Positions 1 to 8,300 of a stretch of 21,356 bases of DNA are shown here, piece by piece. The notes below the pieces were generated by a model. That model did not search any database. It was not told where the DNA came from and saw nothing but the letters and a program-made list of their open reading frames with translations. Position 1 is the stretch's first letter. The number at the start of each line of letters is the position of its first letter. The stretch is taken from positions 1 through 21,356 of the forward strand of contig QXWX01000108.1 of the NCBI GenBank assembly GCA_009911175.1, written 5' to 3'. This stretch comes from Lachnospiraceae bacterium. GTDB lineage: Bacteria > Bacillota_A > Clostridia > Lachnospirales > Lachnospiraceae. The position numbers and the translations under genes were made by a program.

Positions 1-327
1 AGCGATGCAAGTATGAGTGACGCTTCGATGAGCGATGCAAGTATGAGTGATGCCTCAATGAGCGATGCAAGTATGAGCGACGCAAGTATGAGTGATGCTT
101 CGATGAGCGACGCAAGTATGAGTGACGCTTCGATGAGCGACGCAAGTATGAGTGACGCTTCGATGAGCGACGCTTCAATGAGCGATGCAAGTATGAGCGA
201 CGCTTCAATGAGCGATGCAAGTATGAGTGACGCAAGTATGAGCGACGCTTCAATGAGCGACGCAAGTATGAGTGACGCTTCGATGAGCGACGCAAGTATG
301 AGTGACGCCTCAATGAGTGATGCATCG
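1..327 (+). repeat. 15-bp coding tandem repeat (MSDAS)
   Basis: There are 21 complete 15-bp units from base 13 to 327, preceded by a partial unit at 1-12. Every unit encodes Met-Ser-Asp-Ala-Ser. The DNA uses a few synonymous versions, with AGC or AGT, GAT or GAC, and AAGT or TTCG variants, so protein identity is kept while codons shuffle. The array continues past the left edge. It is coding, in frame with the adhesin, and has no spacers. Copy number is likely to vary between strains through slippage or recombination (inference). Confidence 0.97.
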
Positions 328-846
328 ACAAGTGAGAGCCTGAGTGCGTCTATCAGCGAAAGCTTGTCCTTGAGTGAAAACGAGGTTACCCCCGGTGTTG
401 ACACTCCGCCCACACCAGCAGAGGATGGTCCGACAGCTCCGGATACACCTGTAGTACCGGATACGCCTGTAGGCCCGACAGCACCAGCAGGTCCGGATGC
501 GCCTACAGCAGTAGTTCCGACCCCGGCAGCGGCTGCGCCAGCAGCAATAACTCCTGTAGCGGCAGCAACACCAGTCGTTGCGGTACCGGACAATGAAGTA
601 CCTTTGGCAGTTATGGATACAGACGATGAAACTCAGACGGCGAATGAAGATGAGTTGACGCCTATTGTGGATGAAGAGACACCCTTAGATAATATGAATT
701 TGGCAGAGAGTGTGAGACATTGTATCCTGCATTTTATTGAGCTGATTCTGGCGGCCATCATGGGCGGTGCATACATAGGAAGTACAAGAAAACAGAAGAA
801 AGAAATTGCGGATATTAGGAAAAAGCTTGAAGACGAAGAAAGGTAA
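1..846 (+). CDS. Serine-rich repeat adhesin, C-terminal part (start outside window)
   Basis: The reading frame is open from base 1, so only the last 281 residues are visible. In order they are: about 109 residues of MSDAS repeats; a short Ser-rich transition (TSESLSASISESLSLS); a Pro/Ala/Thr-rich stretch (about 130-205) that would span the cell wall; an acidic stretch; a hydrophobic segment (about 241-260); and a charged tail ending KKLEDEER. No LPxTG-like motif precedes the hydrophobic segment, so anchoring is probably direct through the membrane, not by a sortase. Two related short motifs, DNEVPLA and DEETPL, lie before it. Serine-rich repeat proteins are the substrates of SecA2/SecY2 systems, where Ser/Thr residues are O-glycosylated before export. 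The position directly upstream of secY2-asp-secA2 and the glycosyltransferases supports this role. The ligand-binding N-terminus is not visible, so binding specificity cannot be judged. Confidence 0.9.
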   Translation, partial: SDASMSDASMSDASMSDASMSDASMSDASMSDASMSDASMSDASMSDASMSDASMSDASMSDASMSDASMSDASMSDASMSDASMSDASMSDASMSDASMSDASMSDASTSESLSASISESLSLSENEVTPGVDTPPTPAEDGPTAPDTPVVPDTPVGPTAPAGPDAPTAVVPTPAAAAPAAITPVAAATPVVAVPDNEVPLAVMDTDDETQTANEDELTPIVDEETPLDNMNLAESVRHCILHFIELILAAIMGGAYIGSTRKQKKEIADIRKKLEDEER

Positions 847-855
847 AACGCAGTG

Positions 856-1011
856 ATGGGATTTTTTGAAAACGCAGCACTAGGGTTTTGCGGGTGGGAT
901 ATTCCCGCACTGATACTTTTAGTTGCGGCCGCAGCTTTGTTCTTCGTAAGAAGACACAAGTTAGGCAAAGAAATAAAAGAGTTAAAAGACCAATTGTCAG
1001 AACAACAATAA
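856..1011 (+). CDS. Small single-pass membrane protein, 51 aa
   Basis: This short frame lies 9 bases after the adhesin stop. It starts at ATG 856, or at an in-frame GTG at 853, which is better spaced from the AGAAAGG at 837-843. The protein begins MGFFENAALGF, has one hydrophobic segment (about residues 15-31, DIPALILLVAAAALFFV), then a basic RRHK stop-transfer and a charged helix-like tail (KEIKELKDQLSEQQ). The predicted topology is N-out with a cytoplasmic coil. The tail resembles the end of the adhesin itself (KKEIADIRKKLEDEE). Streptococcal accessory Sec loci carry small membrane proteins Asp4 and Asp5, and this may be a functional counterpart, but I see no sequence basis to call it either one. 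No function is assigned. The tight spacing, ribosome site and clear membrane design argue that it is a real gene. Confidence 0.7.
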   Translation: MGFFENAALGFCGWDIPALILLVAAAALFFVRRHKLGKEIKELKDQLSEQQ

Positions 1012-1022
1012 GAAATAATTGG

Positions 1023-1047
1023 CGGCCACCTATGAATAGGGTGGCCG
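1023..1047 (+). terminator. Hairpin between adhesin/small ORF and secY2, possible leaky terminator
   Basis: CGGCCACC (1023-1030) pairs perfectly with GGTGGCCG (1040-1047). The stem can be extended inward through CCTAT and ATAGG with a one-base bulge, leaving a very small loop. Only a weak T stretch (ATTTG) follows, so full termination is doubtful. A partial terminator or RNA-processing site here would keep the abundant adhesin message high and pass less transcript to secY2 and the rest of the operon. That role is inferred; the stem is seen. Confidence 0.5.
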
Positions 1048-1124
1048 TCGATTTGAAAAGAACAGACAATCTGAAAATAAGAATATGAAAAGAATGTGAT
1101 TTATACAAAATCAGGAGAAATATT

Positions 1125-2330
1125 TTGCCGCAATCAGAACAAAAAGAGAAAGTAATGAAGTACAAGCTTGCATATACAGGCTTGATCCTTCTTGTATATA
1201 TATTAGGAAAATGTGTACCTTTGTATGGTATAGACGTATCTGCGTACCATTATGAGGCAGTTGACGCAGAGGAAGTATTGATGCAGACGATCAGCGGTGA
1301 TGCTTATCGCCATTCTGTCTTCGCATTGGGAATTTTTCCATTTATGATATCCAGCATCCTGGTACAGGTTGCCATGGCGATTCGAAAAATATTTTCTAAG
1401 TCATATGTTTCACCCAAAACAATGAATCGAATGTCTGCCATGGTGACGTTTGTGATAGCCATATTGCAGGCATCAGTCCATATGCCGCAATTAAAATTTG
1501 TGGAGGAAGGGAAACTGCTTCCAGGTGCAAGAGTGCTTGTAATTGTAGAAATGGTGACGGGAGTTTTGGTTATCCTGTGGTTATCAAGACGGAATGAAAA
1601 GTATGGAGTCGGAGGAAGAATGATATTGGGCTTGACCAATATTTTAGAACGGATTACAACGACTGTACTTCATCACAATATAGAAAGTCTTGCAGTCCCG
1701 CTGTTGATTTCCATGGTCGTAATGGTAATTGTACTTGTCATGGAAAATGCGGAAAAGCGGATTCCAGTACAGCGGATCTCCATACATAATATTTATGCGG
1801 ATAAAAATTATATGGCAATTAAGCTGAATCCGGTAGGTGTAATGCCAGTGATGTTTTCAACGGCAGTGTTTATGCTGCCTCAGCTGCTGCTTTCTCTGCT
1901 GGGATATCTCTTTCCTTATCATGAGGGAATCCTTTGGTGGAGGATGAATATGACTTTGACGAAACCGCTGGGCGTTGTGATTTATATTTTGTGTGAGTAT
2001 CTGCTTACAATAGGATTTACATTGATCATGCTTAGTCCAAAGGATATCATGGAACAGTTTCTGAAAAGCGGAGACAGTATTGTAAATCTTCATGCAGGCC
2101 GCGATACAAGGCGTTATCTGCTGGGAACGGTATGGCGGATCAGCTTATTAAGTGCCACTGTTATGGGAGGATGCATTGCAGTGCCTTTGGTTTTGCAGTT
2201 GAGAGGGGAAATTGACAGCACTCTGACAATGCTTCCTTCCTCCGTCATGATGTTGACCAGTCTTTGTTGCATGATTTATCGAGAGCTTGTGTCCCTTTAT
2301 AAATATGATTCTTGCAGGCCATTGTTTTAA
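1125..2330 (+). CDS. secY2: Accessory Sec translocase channel subunit SecY2
   Basis: This is the membrane channel of the accessory Sec pathway, a SecY paralogue used with SecA2 to export the glycosylated adhesin. The 401-residue protein is strongly hydrophobic with about ten probable membrane segments. Residues near FALGIFPFMISSILVQV match the second SecY helix region. The length fits SecY2, which is shorter than housekeeping SecY (about 430). The TTG start at 1125 is chosen because AGGAG (1113-1117) lies 7 bases upstream. An ATG at 1155 (MKYKLAYTG) is a weaker alternative that would fit the family N-terminus. It is followed 21 bases later by asp1, in the canonical secY2-asp1-asp2-asp3-secA2 order. 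Identification rests on family motifs plus context and is secure. No SecE or SecG partner is evident nearby. Confidence 0.93.
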   Translation: MPQSEQKEKVMKYKLAYTGLILLVYILGKCVPLYGIDVSAYHYEAVDAEEVLMQTISGDAYRHSVFALGIFPFMISSILVQVAMAIRKIFSKSYVSPKTMNRMSAMVTFVIAILQASVHMPQLKFVEEGKLLPGARVLVIVEMVTGVLVILWLSRRNEKYGVGGRMILGLTNILERITTTVLHHNIESLAVPLLISMVVMVIVLVMENAEKRIPVQRISIHNIYADKNYMAIKLNPVGVMPVMFSTAVFMLPQLLLSLLGYLFPYHEGILWWRMNMTLTKPLGVVIYILCEYLLTIGFTLIMLSPKDIMEQFLKSGDSIVNLHAGRDTRRYLLGTVWRISLLSATVMGGCIAVPLVLQLRGEIDSTLTMLPSSVMMLTSLCCMIYRELVSLYKYDSCRPLF

Positions 2331-2351
2331 TGGATGATTTTGGAGAAAAAA

Positions 2352-3986
2352 ATGTTATATTTTATTCCTGCCTGGTATCAGCAGAACCAATGGTGTGAGA
2401 ACGAACAAAGCTGGTGGTCCAGGCATATGCATACAGAGTTCGATGATACAGTGAAGCAGATACAGCTTTTTCATCGAAGCAGTGCGTGTCCGTACCATAT
2501 CCTGCTTCTTAGCTTTACACCGAATTTTCGGCATTTTCTTCACAGGCAAGGTGTATACCGCGCACCGTACTGGTCGTGTTTTGACGCAATACAAGAGGTG
2601 CGGAGAAAGAAGGCATCGGTATTGTCTTTTCACAATTTAAAATGGCCGGAGAAAATTGAGTTTATCTATAGTATGTTTGCGGTGGTAGCCATGCTCCACA
2701 AAAAAAAGTATGCGCAAATAGATTTCGGTGAGGATGGAAACCCGATTCGGATTGATCTATACCAGAATGAAAAATTAAGCCGCCGCAATATCTATGATGA
2801 TCGGGGATTTGTTTCCAGTACGATTCTTTTTGAGGATGGGAATCCGCTTTATCAAGACTACCTGATGGAAAATGGAATGTGGAAAATGAGGTTTTTTTAT
2901 CAGGATGGACATGTGCAGATAAATGAAAAATGTCCTGAATATATGCTGCGTTATCTGGACGAGATGCAGAACAGAAGATTTTCCAGATTGTACTATGAAA
3001 GCATGGAACAAGTGATCTATGAAGTACTGGCATCATATATAGAACTGACAAAAGAACAAGATGTGTTTTGTATGGCAATGCATGAGAGACATACAAAACT
3101 TTTGAAGAAAGCATTGGAAAATAAAAAACTGATCCTATCATTTTTTGGTGATAGATATTCAGTGGCAGGTCATCCGGAGTCGTCGGAACTTATCGAAGAA
3201 GCAGACTATATTATTGCAGATTCAACAAAGAATGTAACGAAGATACAAGAGGAATCGGAAAAGTTAATTGAAAATATCATAGCGATTCCGCCGTATGATT
3301 CCCGAGTAGACTTAGGGATCAGCCAACAGTTAGATGTGCAAAAAATATTGGTTCCGGTGGATGGCATGGAAGAAGAAAAGTTCTGTAAACTGATTCGATT
3401 ATTAGGGGAATATGTACTTTTCAATGAGGCAGCCAGAGTCTGCCTTTTTACAAGAAGGGCCGAATATGTCAGGAAACAAAATGTGCTGGAACGTGTTCGC
3501 GGCGAACTTAGAAAAGCAGGTCTGGAAGAGGGATGGGCGGCAGAAAAAGAACGAGAAAAGTCTTTGGAAAATGATCTGGAATTGGATGAGTACATTCCGG
3601 TCAAATTTTTTGTAGAACAGTGTGTAGATGAACTGGCTGTGAGCAAGTGCATGAGGGAGCAAAGAGTGCTTGTTGATGTACGGGAGGTTCCAGAGTTATA
3701 TCTGCAGATTACAGCAATCAGTATGGGGATTCCTCAGATCGTATGGACAGAGACAGAGTTTGTCGAGCATGATAGAAATGGAATCATATTGAAGGACATG
3801 GAGAGATTACCGGATGCTGTCAATTACTATTTGGATGGACTGAAAAATTGGAATCAGGCGATGATCTGTTCTTATGAGTTGGTGAAAGAGTATACTACAG
3901 AGAAGTTGCTTGAGAAGTGGAAAGAGGTGATGGATTCCATTGGAGCAGATTCATATTTTACAATTGGGGAAAGAGGATTGGAATAA
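2352..3986 (+). CDS. asp1: Accessory Sec system protein Asp1
   Basis: Asp1 is a cytoplasmic accessory Sec protein with a degenerate GT-B glycosyltransferase fold. It forms a complex with Asp2 and Asp3 and helps bring the serine-rich glycoprotein to SecA2. The protein starts MLYFIPAWYQQ, the hallmark Asp1 N-terminus. The start at ATG 2352 is preferred over ATG 2334 because GGAG (2342-2345) sits 6 bases before it and because family members begin at MxYFIP; this gives 544 residues. The middle part (about 140-200) holds the beta-meander GEDGNPIRIDLY...FEDGNPLYQDY also typical of GtfA and GtfB relatives. The end overlaps asp2 by 47 bases, which suggests translational coupling. No frameshift is apparent. 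Length and motifs agree with the family. Confidence 0.92.
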   Translation: MLYFIPAWYQQNQWCENEQSWWSRHMHTEFDDTVKQIQLFHRSSACPYHILLLSFTPNFRHFLHRQGVYRAPYWSCFDAIQEVRRKKASVLSFHNLKWPEKIEFIYSMFAVVAMLHKKKYAQIDFGEDGNPIRIDLYQNEKLSRRNIYDDRGFVSSTILFEDGNPLYQDYLMENGMWKMRFFYQDGHVQINEKCPEYMLRYLDEMQNRRFSRLYYESMEQVIYEVLASYIELTKEQDVFCMAMHERHTKLLKKALENKKLILSFFGDRYSVAGHPESSELIEEADYIIADSTKNVTKIQEESEKLIENIIAIPPYDSRVDLGISQQLDVQKILVPVDGMEEEKFCKLIRLLGEYVLFNEAARVCLFTRRAEYVRKQNVLERVRGELRKAGLEEGWAAEKEREKSLENDLELDEYIPVKFFVEQCVDELAVSKCMREQRVLVDVREVPELYLQITAISMGIPQIVWTETEFVEHDRNGIILKDMERLPDAVNYYLDGLKNWNQAMICSYELVKEYTTEKLLEKWKEVMDSIGADSYFTIGERGLE

Positions 3987-5439
3987 CATATATACACTTC
4001 CGCCGAATGTTTCTTTGAAGTTTATGGAGAAATTCGAAAAAGTACCGGATAAGCAGTATGATTTGTTTTTTCTGGATCGAACTCCTTTGGAGGATGAAGT
4101 TCCACTATTATATCAAGCTGTAAAGGCGTATACCCTTTTTATCACCAAGTACGTAGACATCAGCGGGAAGGTGGCATGGCTCTGCTGCTCTAAAAGGGCA
4201 CAGCATATTGCCGTAAAGAATATTCAAACATTTTTATTGCAGGAAGCAAAATATTATTATCCGAAACCCCAAGGTGAAAAGCTGGATTTGAAGTATTGGA
4301 CGATTGCTCAGGGTTTTTCCGGAAAGGTGATGTGGGATGAGAACTCTGTAACCCTGGAGGGGGATTATGGAGAGGAGCTGGGACAAGTCGCTTTCTGGCG
4401 GTATAATGTTTATCTGCCTCAGGGGCAAATGCTTGATTTTTGGTTGGAATACAGTAAGGATCCTTCTGTGTCTGTCAGTCTTGAGATAACACAGTTTGTG
4501 GAGGGAAGCCTTGCAGAGATTGCAGAACATTGGAAGTTTGACGAGACAGAATCAGCGCAGGTGATTCAGGTAGAAAGTAAACAGGGCGGACAGGCTTTTG
4601 TATCTATTTGCGCCAGGGGAAGCGGAACACTACGAATCATAGCGTTGCATAAAAGAAATTCCCGCGGAAGCCATGGGTACTTTCTGCCAGGCGGAGAACG
4701 GTATGTAACCTCCGATCGCGAAGAGCTGTTTTGCTACTTTGATCCCAGGGATATGAAACCGCCGCTTAACGTATTTTTCTCAGGATGGGAAATACCCGAA
4801 CGGTTTCAGGGTTACAATTTAAATAGAAAGTTAGGCTGTCCGTTCCTTTTATTGAAAGAGCATCGGTTGAGGGGAGGAAGCTTTTATGTGGGAAGTAAGG
4901 AATATGAAGCAATGGTACTCTCTGTTATAAGAAACTATATGAGAGAGCTAGGCTTTTCGTCAAACCAGGTGATTTTATCCGGTCTTTCGATGGGGGCTTA
5001 TGCTTCCATGTATTATGGCTGCGATATCCGGCCGCACGCACTGGTATTAATGAAACCACTGGCAGGAATCGGCAATGTGGCCGCGAATGAGAAATATTCC
5101 CGTCCCGGCGGATATCCCACGTCACTGGATGTATTGAAGTTCCTGGGCGGAGATACGGATCTGGAAGCTATAAAAAAGGTGAATGAAAAGTTTTGGAAAA
5201 AATTCGATTCTGCGGATTGGGGAGAATCAAAATTTATCATTTCCTATATGATCGAAGATGATTTTGAAAGCGGTGTATATGAGGAAATGCTTTCTCATCT
5301 CCGTTCCGGAGGCGTACAGGTGTATGGACGGGGACTTCATGGCAGGCATGGTGACGCGCAGGCAGCTACGGCAAATTGGTTTTCCAGCCAATTTATCAAA
5401 ATGTTAAGTGAAGATTTCCCTGAAAGGTATAGAGAATAA
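3940..5439 (+). CDS. asp2: Accessory Sec system protein Asp2, likely glycan O-acetyltransferase
   Basis: In streptococci Asp2 both supports export and O-acetylates GlcNAc on the adhesin, using an alpha/beta-hydrolase-type Ser-His-acid triad. This 499-residue protein keeps the nucleophile elbow GLSMGAYAS with Ser about 350. It also has a candidate acid in MIEDDFE (about 439-441) and a candidate His in GRHGD (about 470), so it looks catalytically competent. The start is TTG 3940, giving (M)EQIHILQLGKEDWNN, which matches the usual Asp2 beginning. AGAGGTGA (3923-3930) lies about 9 bases upstream, inside asp1. The 47-base overlap with asp1 and the 3-base gap to asp3 place it inside one translation-coupled block. 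Assignment to Asp2 is firm; O-acetylation is inferred from the family. Confidence 0.93.
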   Translation: MEQIHILQLGKEDWNNIYTLPPNVSLKFMEKFEKVPDKQYDLFFLDRTPLEDEVPLLYQAVKAYTLFITKYVDISGKVAWLCCSKRAQHIAVKNIQTFLLQEAKYYYPKPQGEKLDLKYWTIAQGFSGKVMWDENSVTLEGDYGEELGQVAFWRYNVYLPQGQMLDFWLEYSKDPSVSVSLEITQFVEGSLAEIAEHWKFDETESAQVIQVESKQGGQAFVSICARGSGTLRIIALHKRNSRGSHGYFLPGGERYVTSDREELFCYFDPRDMKPPLNVFFSGWEIPERFQGYNLNRKLGCPFLLLKEHRLRGGSFYVGSKEYEAMVLSVIRNYMRELGFSSNQVILSGLSMGAYASMYYGCDIRPHALVLMKPLAGIGNVAANEKYSRPGGYPTSLDVLKFLGGDTDLEAIKKVNEKFWKKFDSADWGESKFIISYMIEDDFESGVYEEMLSHLRSGGVQVYGRGLHGRHGDAQAATANWFSSQFIKMLSEDFPERYRE

Positions 5440-5442
5440 GTA

Positions 5443-5961
5443 ATGAGAGAAAAATGGACAATTTATTGGAGTGAATATTCTTCGGATACATATCTGTATG
5501 GTTCAGAAATCAATTACCATAAGATTGATGATGTGGAATTTAAAAACAATCTAATGCCATCAGGAACAGTTGTTAAACAATGGTATTCCAAAACCAATTA
5601 TCAAAGGCAGAGGATAGAGCCGGCGCTGCCGATCATTGATGGGGAGAACAGATATCAGATAACAGTCAATGTAGACTGCCGGGAAGATGAAGCATGGCTT
5701 GTGAGATTGGTTTTTTATGACAAGTATGACGCAGAGGCGGGATATGTTACTGTAAGAGAGAAAGTGATGGAGTTTCAGTGTCCGCTTAAGACATATAGCT
5801 ACAGGCTGCAGTTGATTAATGGCGGAATGACACATTTTCACTTTCATTCTATTGTGATTCGGGAATTAGCAGATGAGACAAGCAAGGAACTTGAAAAGAC
5901 TAAAAAAAATCGTAAAAAAGGTAAGAGGCTATGGGGAATACATGGCAGGGCTGTCAGATGA
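5443..5961 (+). CDS. asp3: Accessory Sec system protein Asp3
   Basis: Asp3 is the small lectin-like partner that completes the Asp1-Asp2-Asp3 complex and contacts SecA2 and the glycosylated substrate. The 172-residue product has the family-like beginning REKWTIYWSEYSSDTYLYGS, a central beta-rich jelly-roll-type region with NRYQITVNVDC and AWLVRLVFYDKYD, and a HFHFHSIVIREL strand near the end. The last 25 or so residues (SKELEKTKKNRKKGKR...) are very basic and lie in the 89 bases that overlap the secA2 start, so this tail may be set by the overlap more than by function. The ATG start follows the asp2 stop by 3 bases; the ribosome site would lie inside asp2 (GAAAGG near 5422-5427, at long spacing). 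Gene order supports the call. Confidence 0.9.
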   Translation: MREKWTIYWSEYSSDTYLYGSEINYHKIDDVEFKNNLMPSGTVVKQWYSKTNYQRQRIEPALPIIDGENRYQITVNVDCREDEAWLVRLVFYDKYDAEAGYVTVREKVMEFQCPLKTYSYRLQLINGGMTHFHFHSIVIRELADETSKELEKTKKNRKKGKRLWGIHGRAVR

Positions 5962-8209
5962 AGAATTGCCGAGACTGACCGGGGAGTTTAAGAAACGGCT
6001 GTCAGAAGGGGAAAGCCTGGATGATATTTTGCCTGAGGCGTTTGCGGCAATCTGTGAGGCTGATCACAGGATATTGGGTATGGCGCCTTATGACGTACAG
6101 GTGCTGGGCGGGATTGCGCTTCATCAGGGATATCTTGCTGAGATGAGTACGGGAGAGGGAAAGACACTGGTGGCGACGATGCCCTTATATCTCAATGCGC
6201 TTACAGGAAAAAGTACGATCCTGGTGACGGCGAATGATTATCTTGCCTTACGTGATGCACAGGAGATGGGGCAGGTATATCGTTTTATGGGGCTGACTGT
6301 GGCAGCGGGAGTTCCTGAAAATGCGAAGCAAAGCTTCACGAATCAAGAAAAGAAAAAAATATATTCGGCGGATATCGTGTATACCACACACAGTGTACTG
6401 GGTTTTGACTATCTGCTGAATAATTTGGTGACTACGGCAAAAGATCGTTTTTTGCGGGAGTTTTATTATGTAGTGATTGACGAAGCGGATTCTGTGCTTT
6501 TAGATGCCGCGCAGACCCCCCTTGTGATCTCAGGTGCCCCGAGAGTGCAGTCCAGACTGTATGATATGGCTGATTTTTTTGTCACTACGCTTGTAGAGGA
6601 TGAAGATTACCTGCAAGAGGAAAATAAGGTGTGGTTTACTGAGAAAGGGATCAAGTATGCAGAAACTTTTTTTCAAATCGATAATTTTTACAGTGAGGAA
6701 TTTTTTGAGATAAACCGGCATGTGATCTTGGCACTCCGGGCACATGTGTTGTTTCAAAACGGAAAAGATTACATGGTTTCTAACGAAGGAAGCGTTGTGC
6801 TTCTTGACGGCGGATCCGGAAGGATGCTGCTTGGGGTGAAACTCAGGGGAGGACAGCATCAGGCAATTGAAGTGAAAGAAAAATTAAGGGCCTCCCAAGA
6901 AACCAGATCTATGGCGGCGATCACATTTCAGAATCTGTTCCTGCTATTCCCCAAGATGGCGGGAATGAGCGGAACGATGGCGGATGCGCCTGAGGAACTC
7001 AGGAGCGTATATGGGGCCAGGGTGCTGGTGGTTCCGCCAAACCGCCCCCAAAAAAGAAAAGATCTTCCGGATCGCTGTTTTCGAGATGCAAAGCAGCAGT
7101 TTGAGGCGGCAATGGCAGCGGTTTTAGAGATACATGATACCGGAAGGCCGGTGCTGATCGTGGTCTCCACAATTGGTGATTCAGAACGTATGTCGGAGGC
7201 TCTGATGAAGGAAAAGATTCCGCATAATGTATTGAATGCAAATAATGCCTCCTGGGAGGCGGAAATTATTAAAGAAGCAGGACAGTGGAAAGCGGTGACG
7301 GTTGCGACGGCGATGGCCGGGCGGGGGACGGATATCAAGTTAGGACCAGGTGTGGAAGAACTCGGTGGTCTTGCCGTAATAGGGATTGGACGAATGGGAA
7401 GTGTCAGGCCGGAACGCCAGGCGAGAGGCCGGGCGGGAAGGCAAGGAGACGCGGGAACCAGTCAATTTTTTGTATCACTCCAGGATGATGTTGTTGTGGA
7501 AAATGGACCAGATAATCTGGATAAATATATAGAGGGCAGAAGGCGGATCAGTAAGCGTAAGATCAAGAAAATTATTAACAAGGCACAAAGATCGGGCGAG
7601 GAAAATTCTATAGCGTCACGTAAGCAATCTGTAGATTATGACAAGGTGATACGGCGGCAAAGAGATTTGATCTATGCGACAAGAAATCATCTGCTTGAAG
7701 GCGGAGAATTGCAGATGGAAAAAATTTTAGAAATTGCAAGAGAGAATATAAGGTGCTTTTTGAATTCAGAGAAATGTAATGATCAGAATGACTTTAACAG
7801 ATATATCCTGGATAATATTTCCTATCGGCTGGATGAGGATATCACGGAGCTGCCCCTTAACGATCATGGCTGTATGGAATTGTTTTTGCTTGAAAAGATA
7901 GAAAGGGGATTGGAAAGACAAGAGCATATTCTAGGTAGCAGGGAGCGTATGAAGGAATTTATGCGTATTGCGATACTAAGCGCAGTTGATCATGCGTGGG
8001 TGGAGCAGGTAGATTACCTGCATCAGCTGCAGTCTGCAGTATCCGGCAGAGCCATGGCTCAGAGGAATATATTGTATGAGTATCAAAATGACGGATTTGA
8101 TTCTTTTAGAAAAATGGAGAGAACAGTGAAAAAAAATGCTATGAGAAATATATTGTTAAGTGATGTCTATGTGGACAAAGCGAATAAGCTTCACATATTA
8201 TTTCCATAA
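5873..8209 (+). CDS. secA2: Accessory Sec ATPase SecA2
   Basis: SecA2 is the cytoplasmic motor ATPase that drives the glycoprotein through SecY2. At 778 residues it is shorter than housekeeping SecA and lacks the C-terminal zinc-binding tail, as is usual for SecA2. Visible motifs are Walker A MSTGEGKT (Lys about 97), DEAD-type VIDEADSVLLD (about 201-210), the AMAGRGTDIKLG motif, and arginine-finger motif VI RGRAGRQGD followed by SQFFVSLQDD. The start at ATG 5873 gives MRQARNLKRLKKIVKKV, a typical SecA2 beginning. No strong ribosome site precedes it, and translation is probably coupled to asp3, which it overlaps by 89 bases. TTG 5891 is an alternative with AAGGA too close to it. All catalytic motifs are intact. 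It is followed by a 91-base gap before the glycosyltransferases. Confidence 0.95.
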   Translation: MRQARNLKRLKKIVKKVRGYGEYMAGLSDEELPRLTGEFKKRLSEGESLDDILPEAFAAICEADHRILGMAPYDVQVLGGIALHQGYLAEMSTGEGKTLVATMPLYLNALTGKSTILVTANDYLALRDAQEMGQVYRFMGLTVAAGVPENAKQSFTNQEKKKIYSADIVYTTHSVLGFDYLLNNLVTTAKDRFLREFYYVVIDEADSVLLDAAQTPLVISGAPRVQSRLYDMADFFVTTLVEDEDYLQEENKVWFTEKGIKYAETFFQIDNFYSEEFFEINRHVILALRAHVLFQNGKDYMVSNEGSVVLLDGGSGRMLLGVKLRGGQHQAIEVKEKLRASQETRSMAAITFQNLFLLFPKMAGMSGTMADAPEELRSVYGARVLVVPPNRPQKRKDLPDRCFRDAKQQFEAAMAAVLEIHDTGRPVLIVVSTIGDSERMSEALMKEKIPHNVLNANNASWEAEIIKEAGQWKAVTVATAMAGRGTDIKLGPGVEELGGLAVIGIGRMGSVRPERQARGRAGRQGDAGTSQFFVSLQDDVVVENGPDNLDKYIEGRRRISKRKIKKIINKAQRSGEENSIASRKQSVDYDKVIRRQRDLIYATRNHLLEGGELQMEKILEIARENIRCFLNSEKCNDQNDFNRYILDNISYRLDEDITELPLNDHGCMELFLLEKIERGLERQEHILGSRERMKEFMRIAILSAVDHAWVEQVDYLHQLQSAVSGRAMAQRNILYEYQNDGFDSFRKMERTVKKNAMRNILLSDVYVDKANKLHILFP

Positions 8210-8300
8210 AAATTGAGACGGATTTTTAGAAGTATCATACTGTGATATGTAACTTATGATGAGAGACATAGCAGTGAAACCGGGAGGGCGGGGTGATAAT

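Noticed and set aside
1..327. Repeat array resembling a CRISPR-like or satellite structure
   Set aside because: The 15-bp units are contiguous, have no spacers and stay in frame as MSDAS within the adhesin.
815..1165. Reverse-strand open frame of 116 codons
   Set aside because: It is antisense to the adhesin end, the 51-aa gene and the start of secY2, has no ribosome site and gives a Phe/Leu/Ser-rich product typical of shadow frames.
8213..8240. Possible promoter TTGAGA-17-CATACT before the glycosyltransferases
   Set aside because: Both boxes are weak and the region is AT-rich; co-transcription with secA2 is simpler and no operator supports it.
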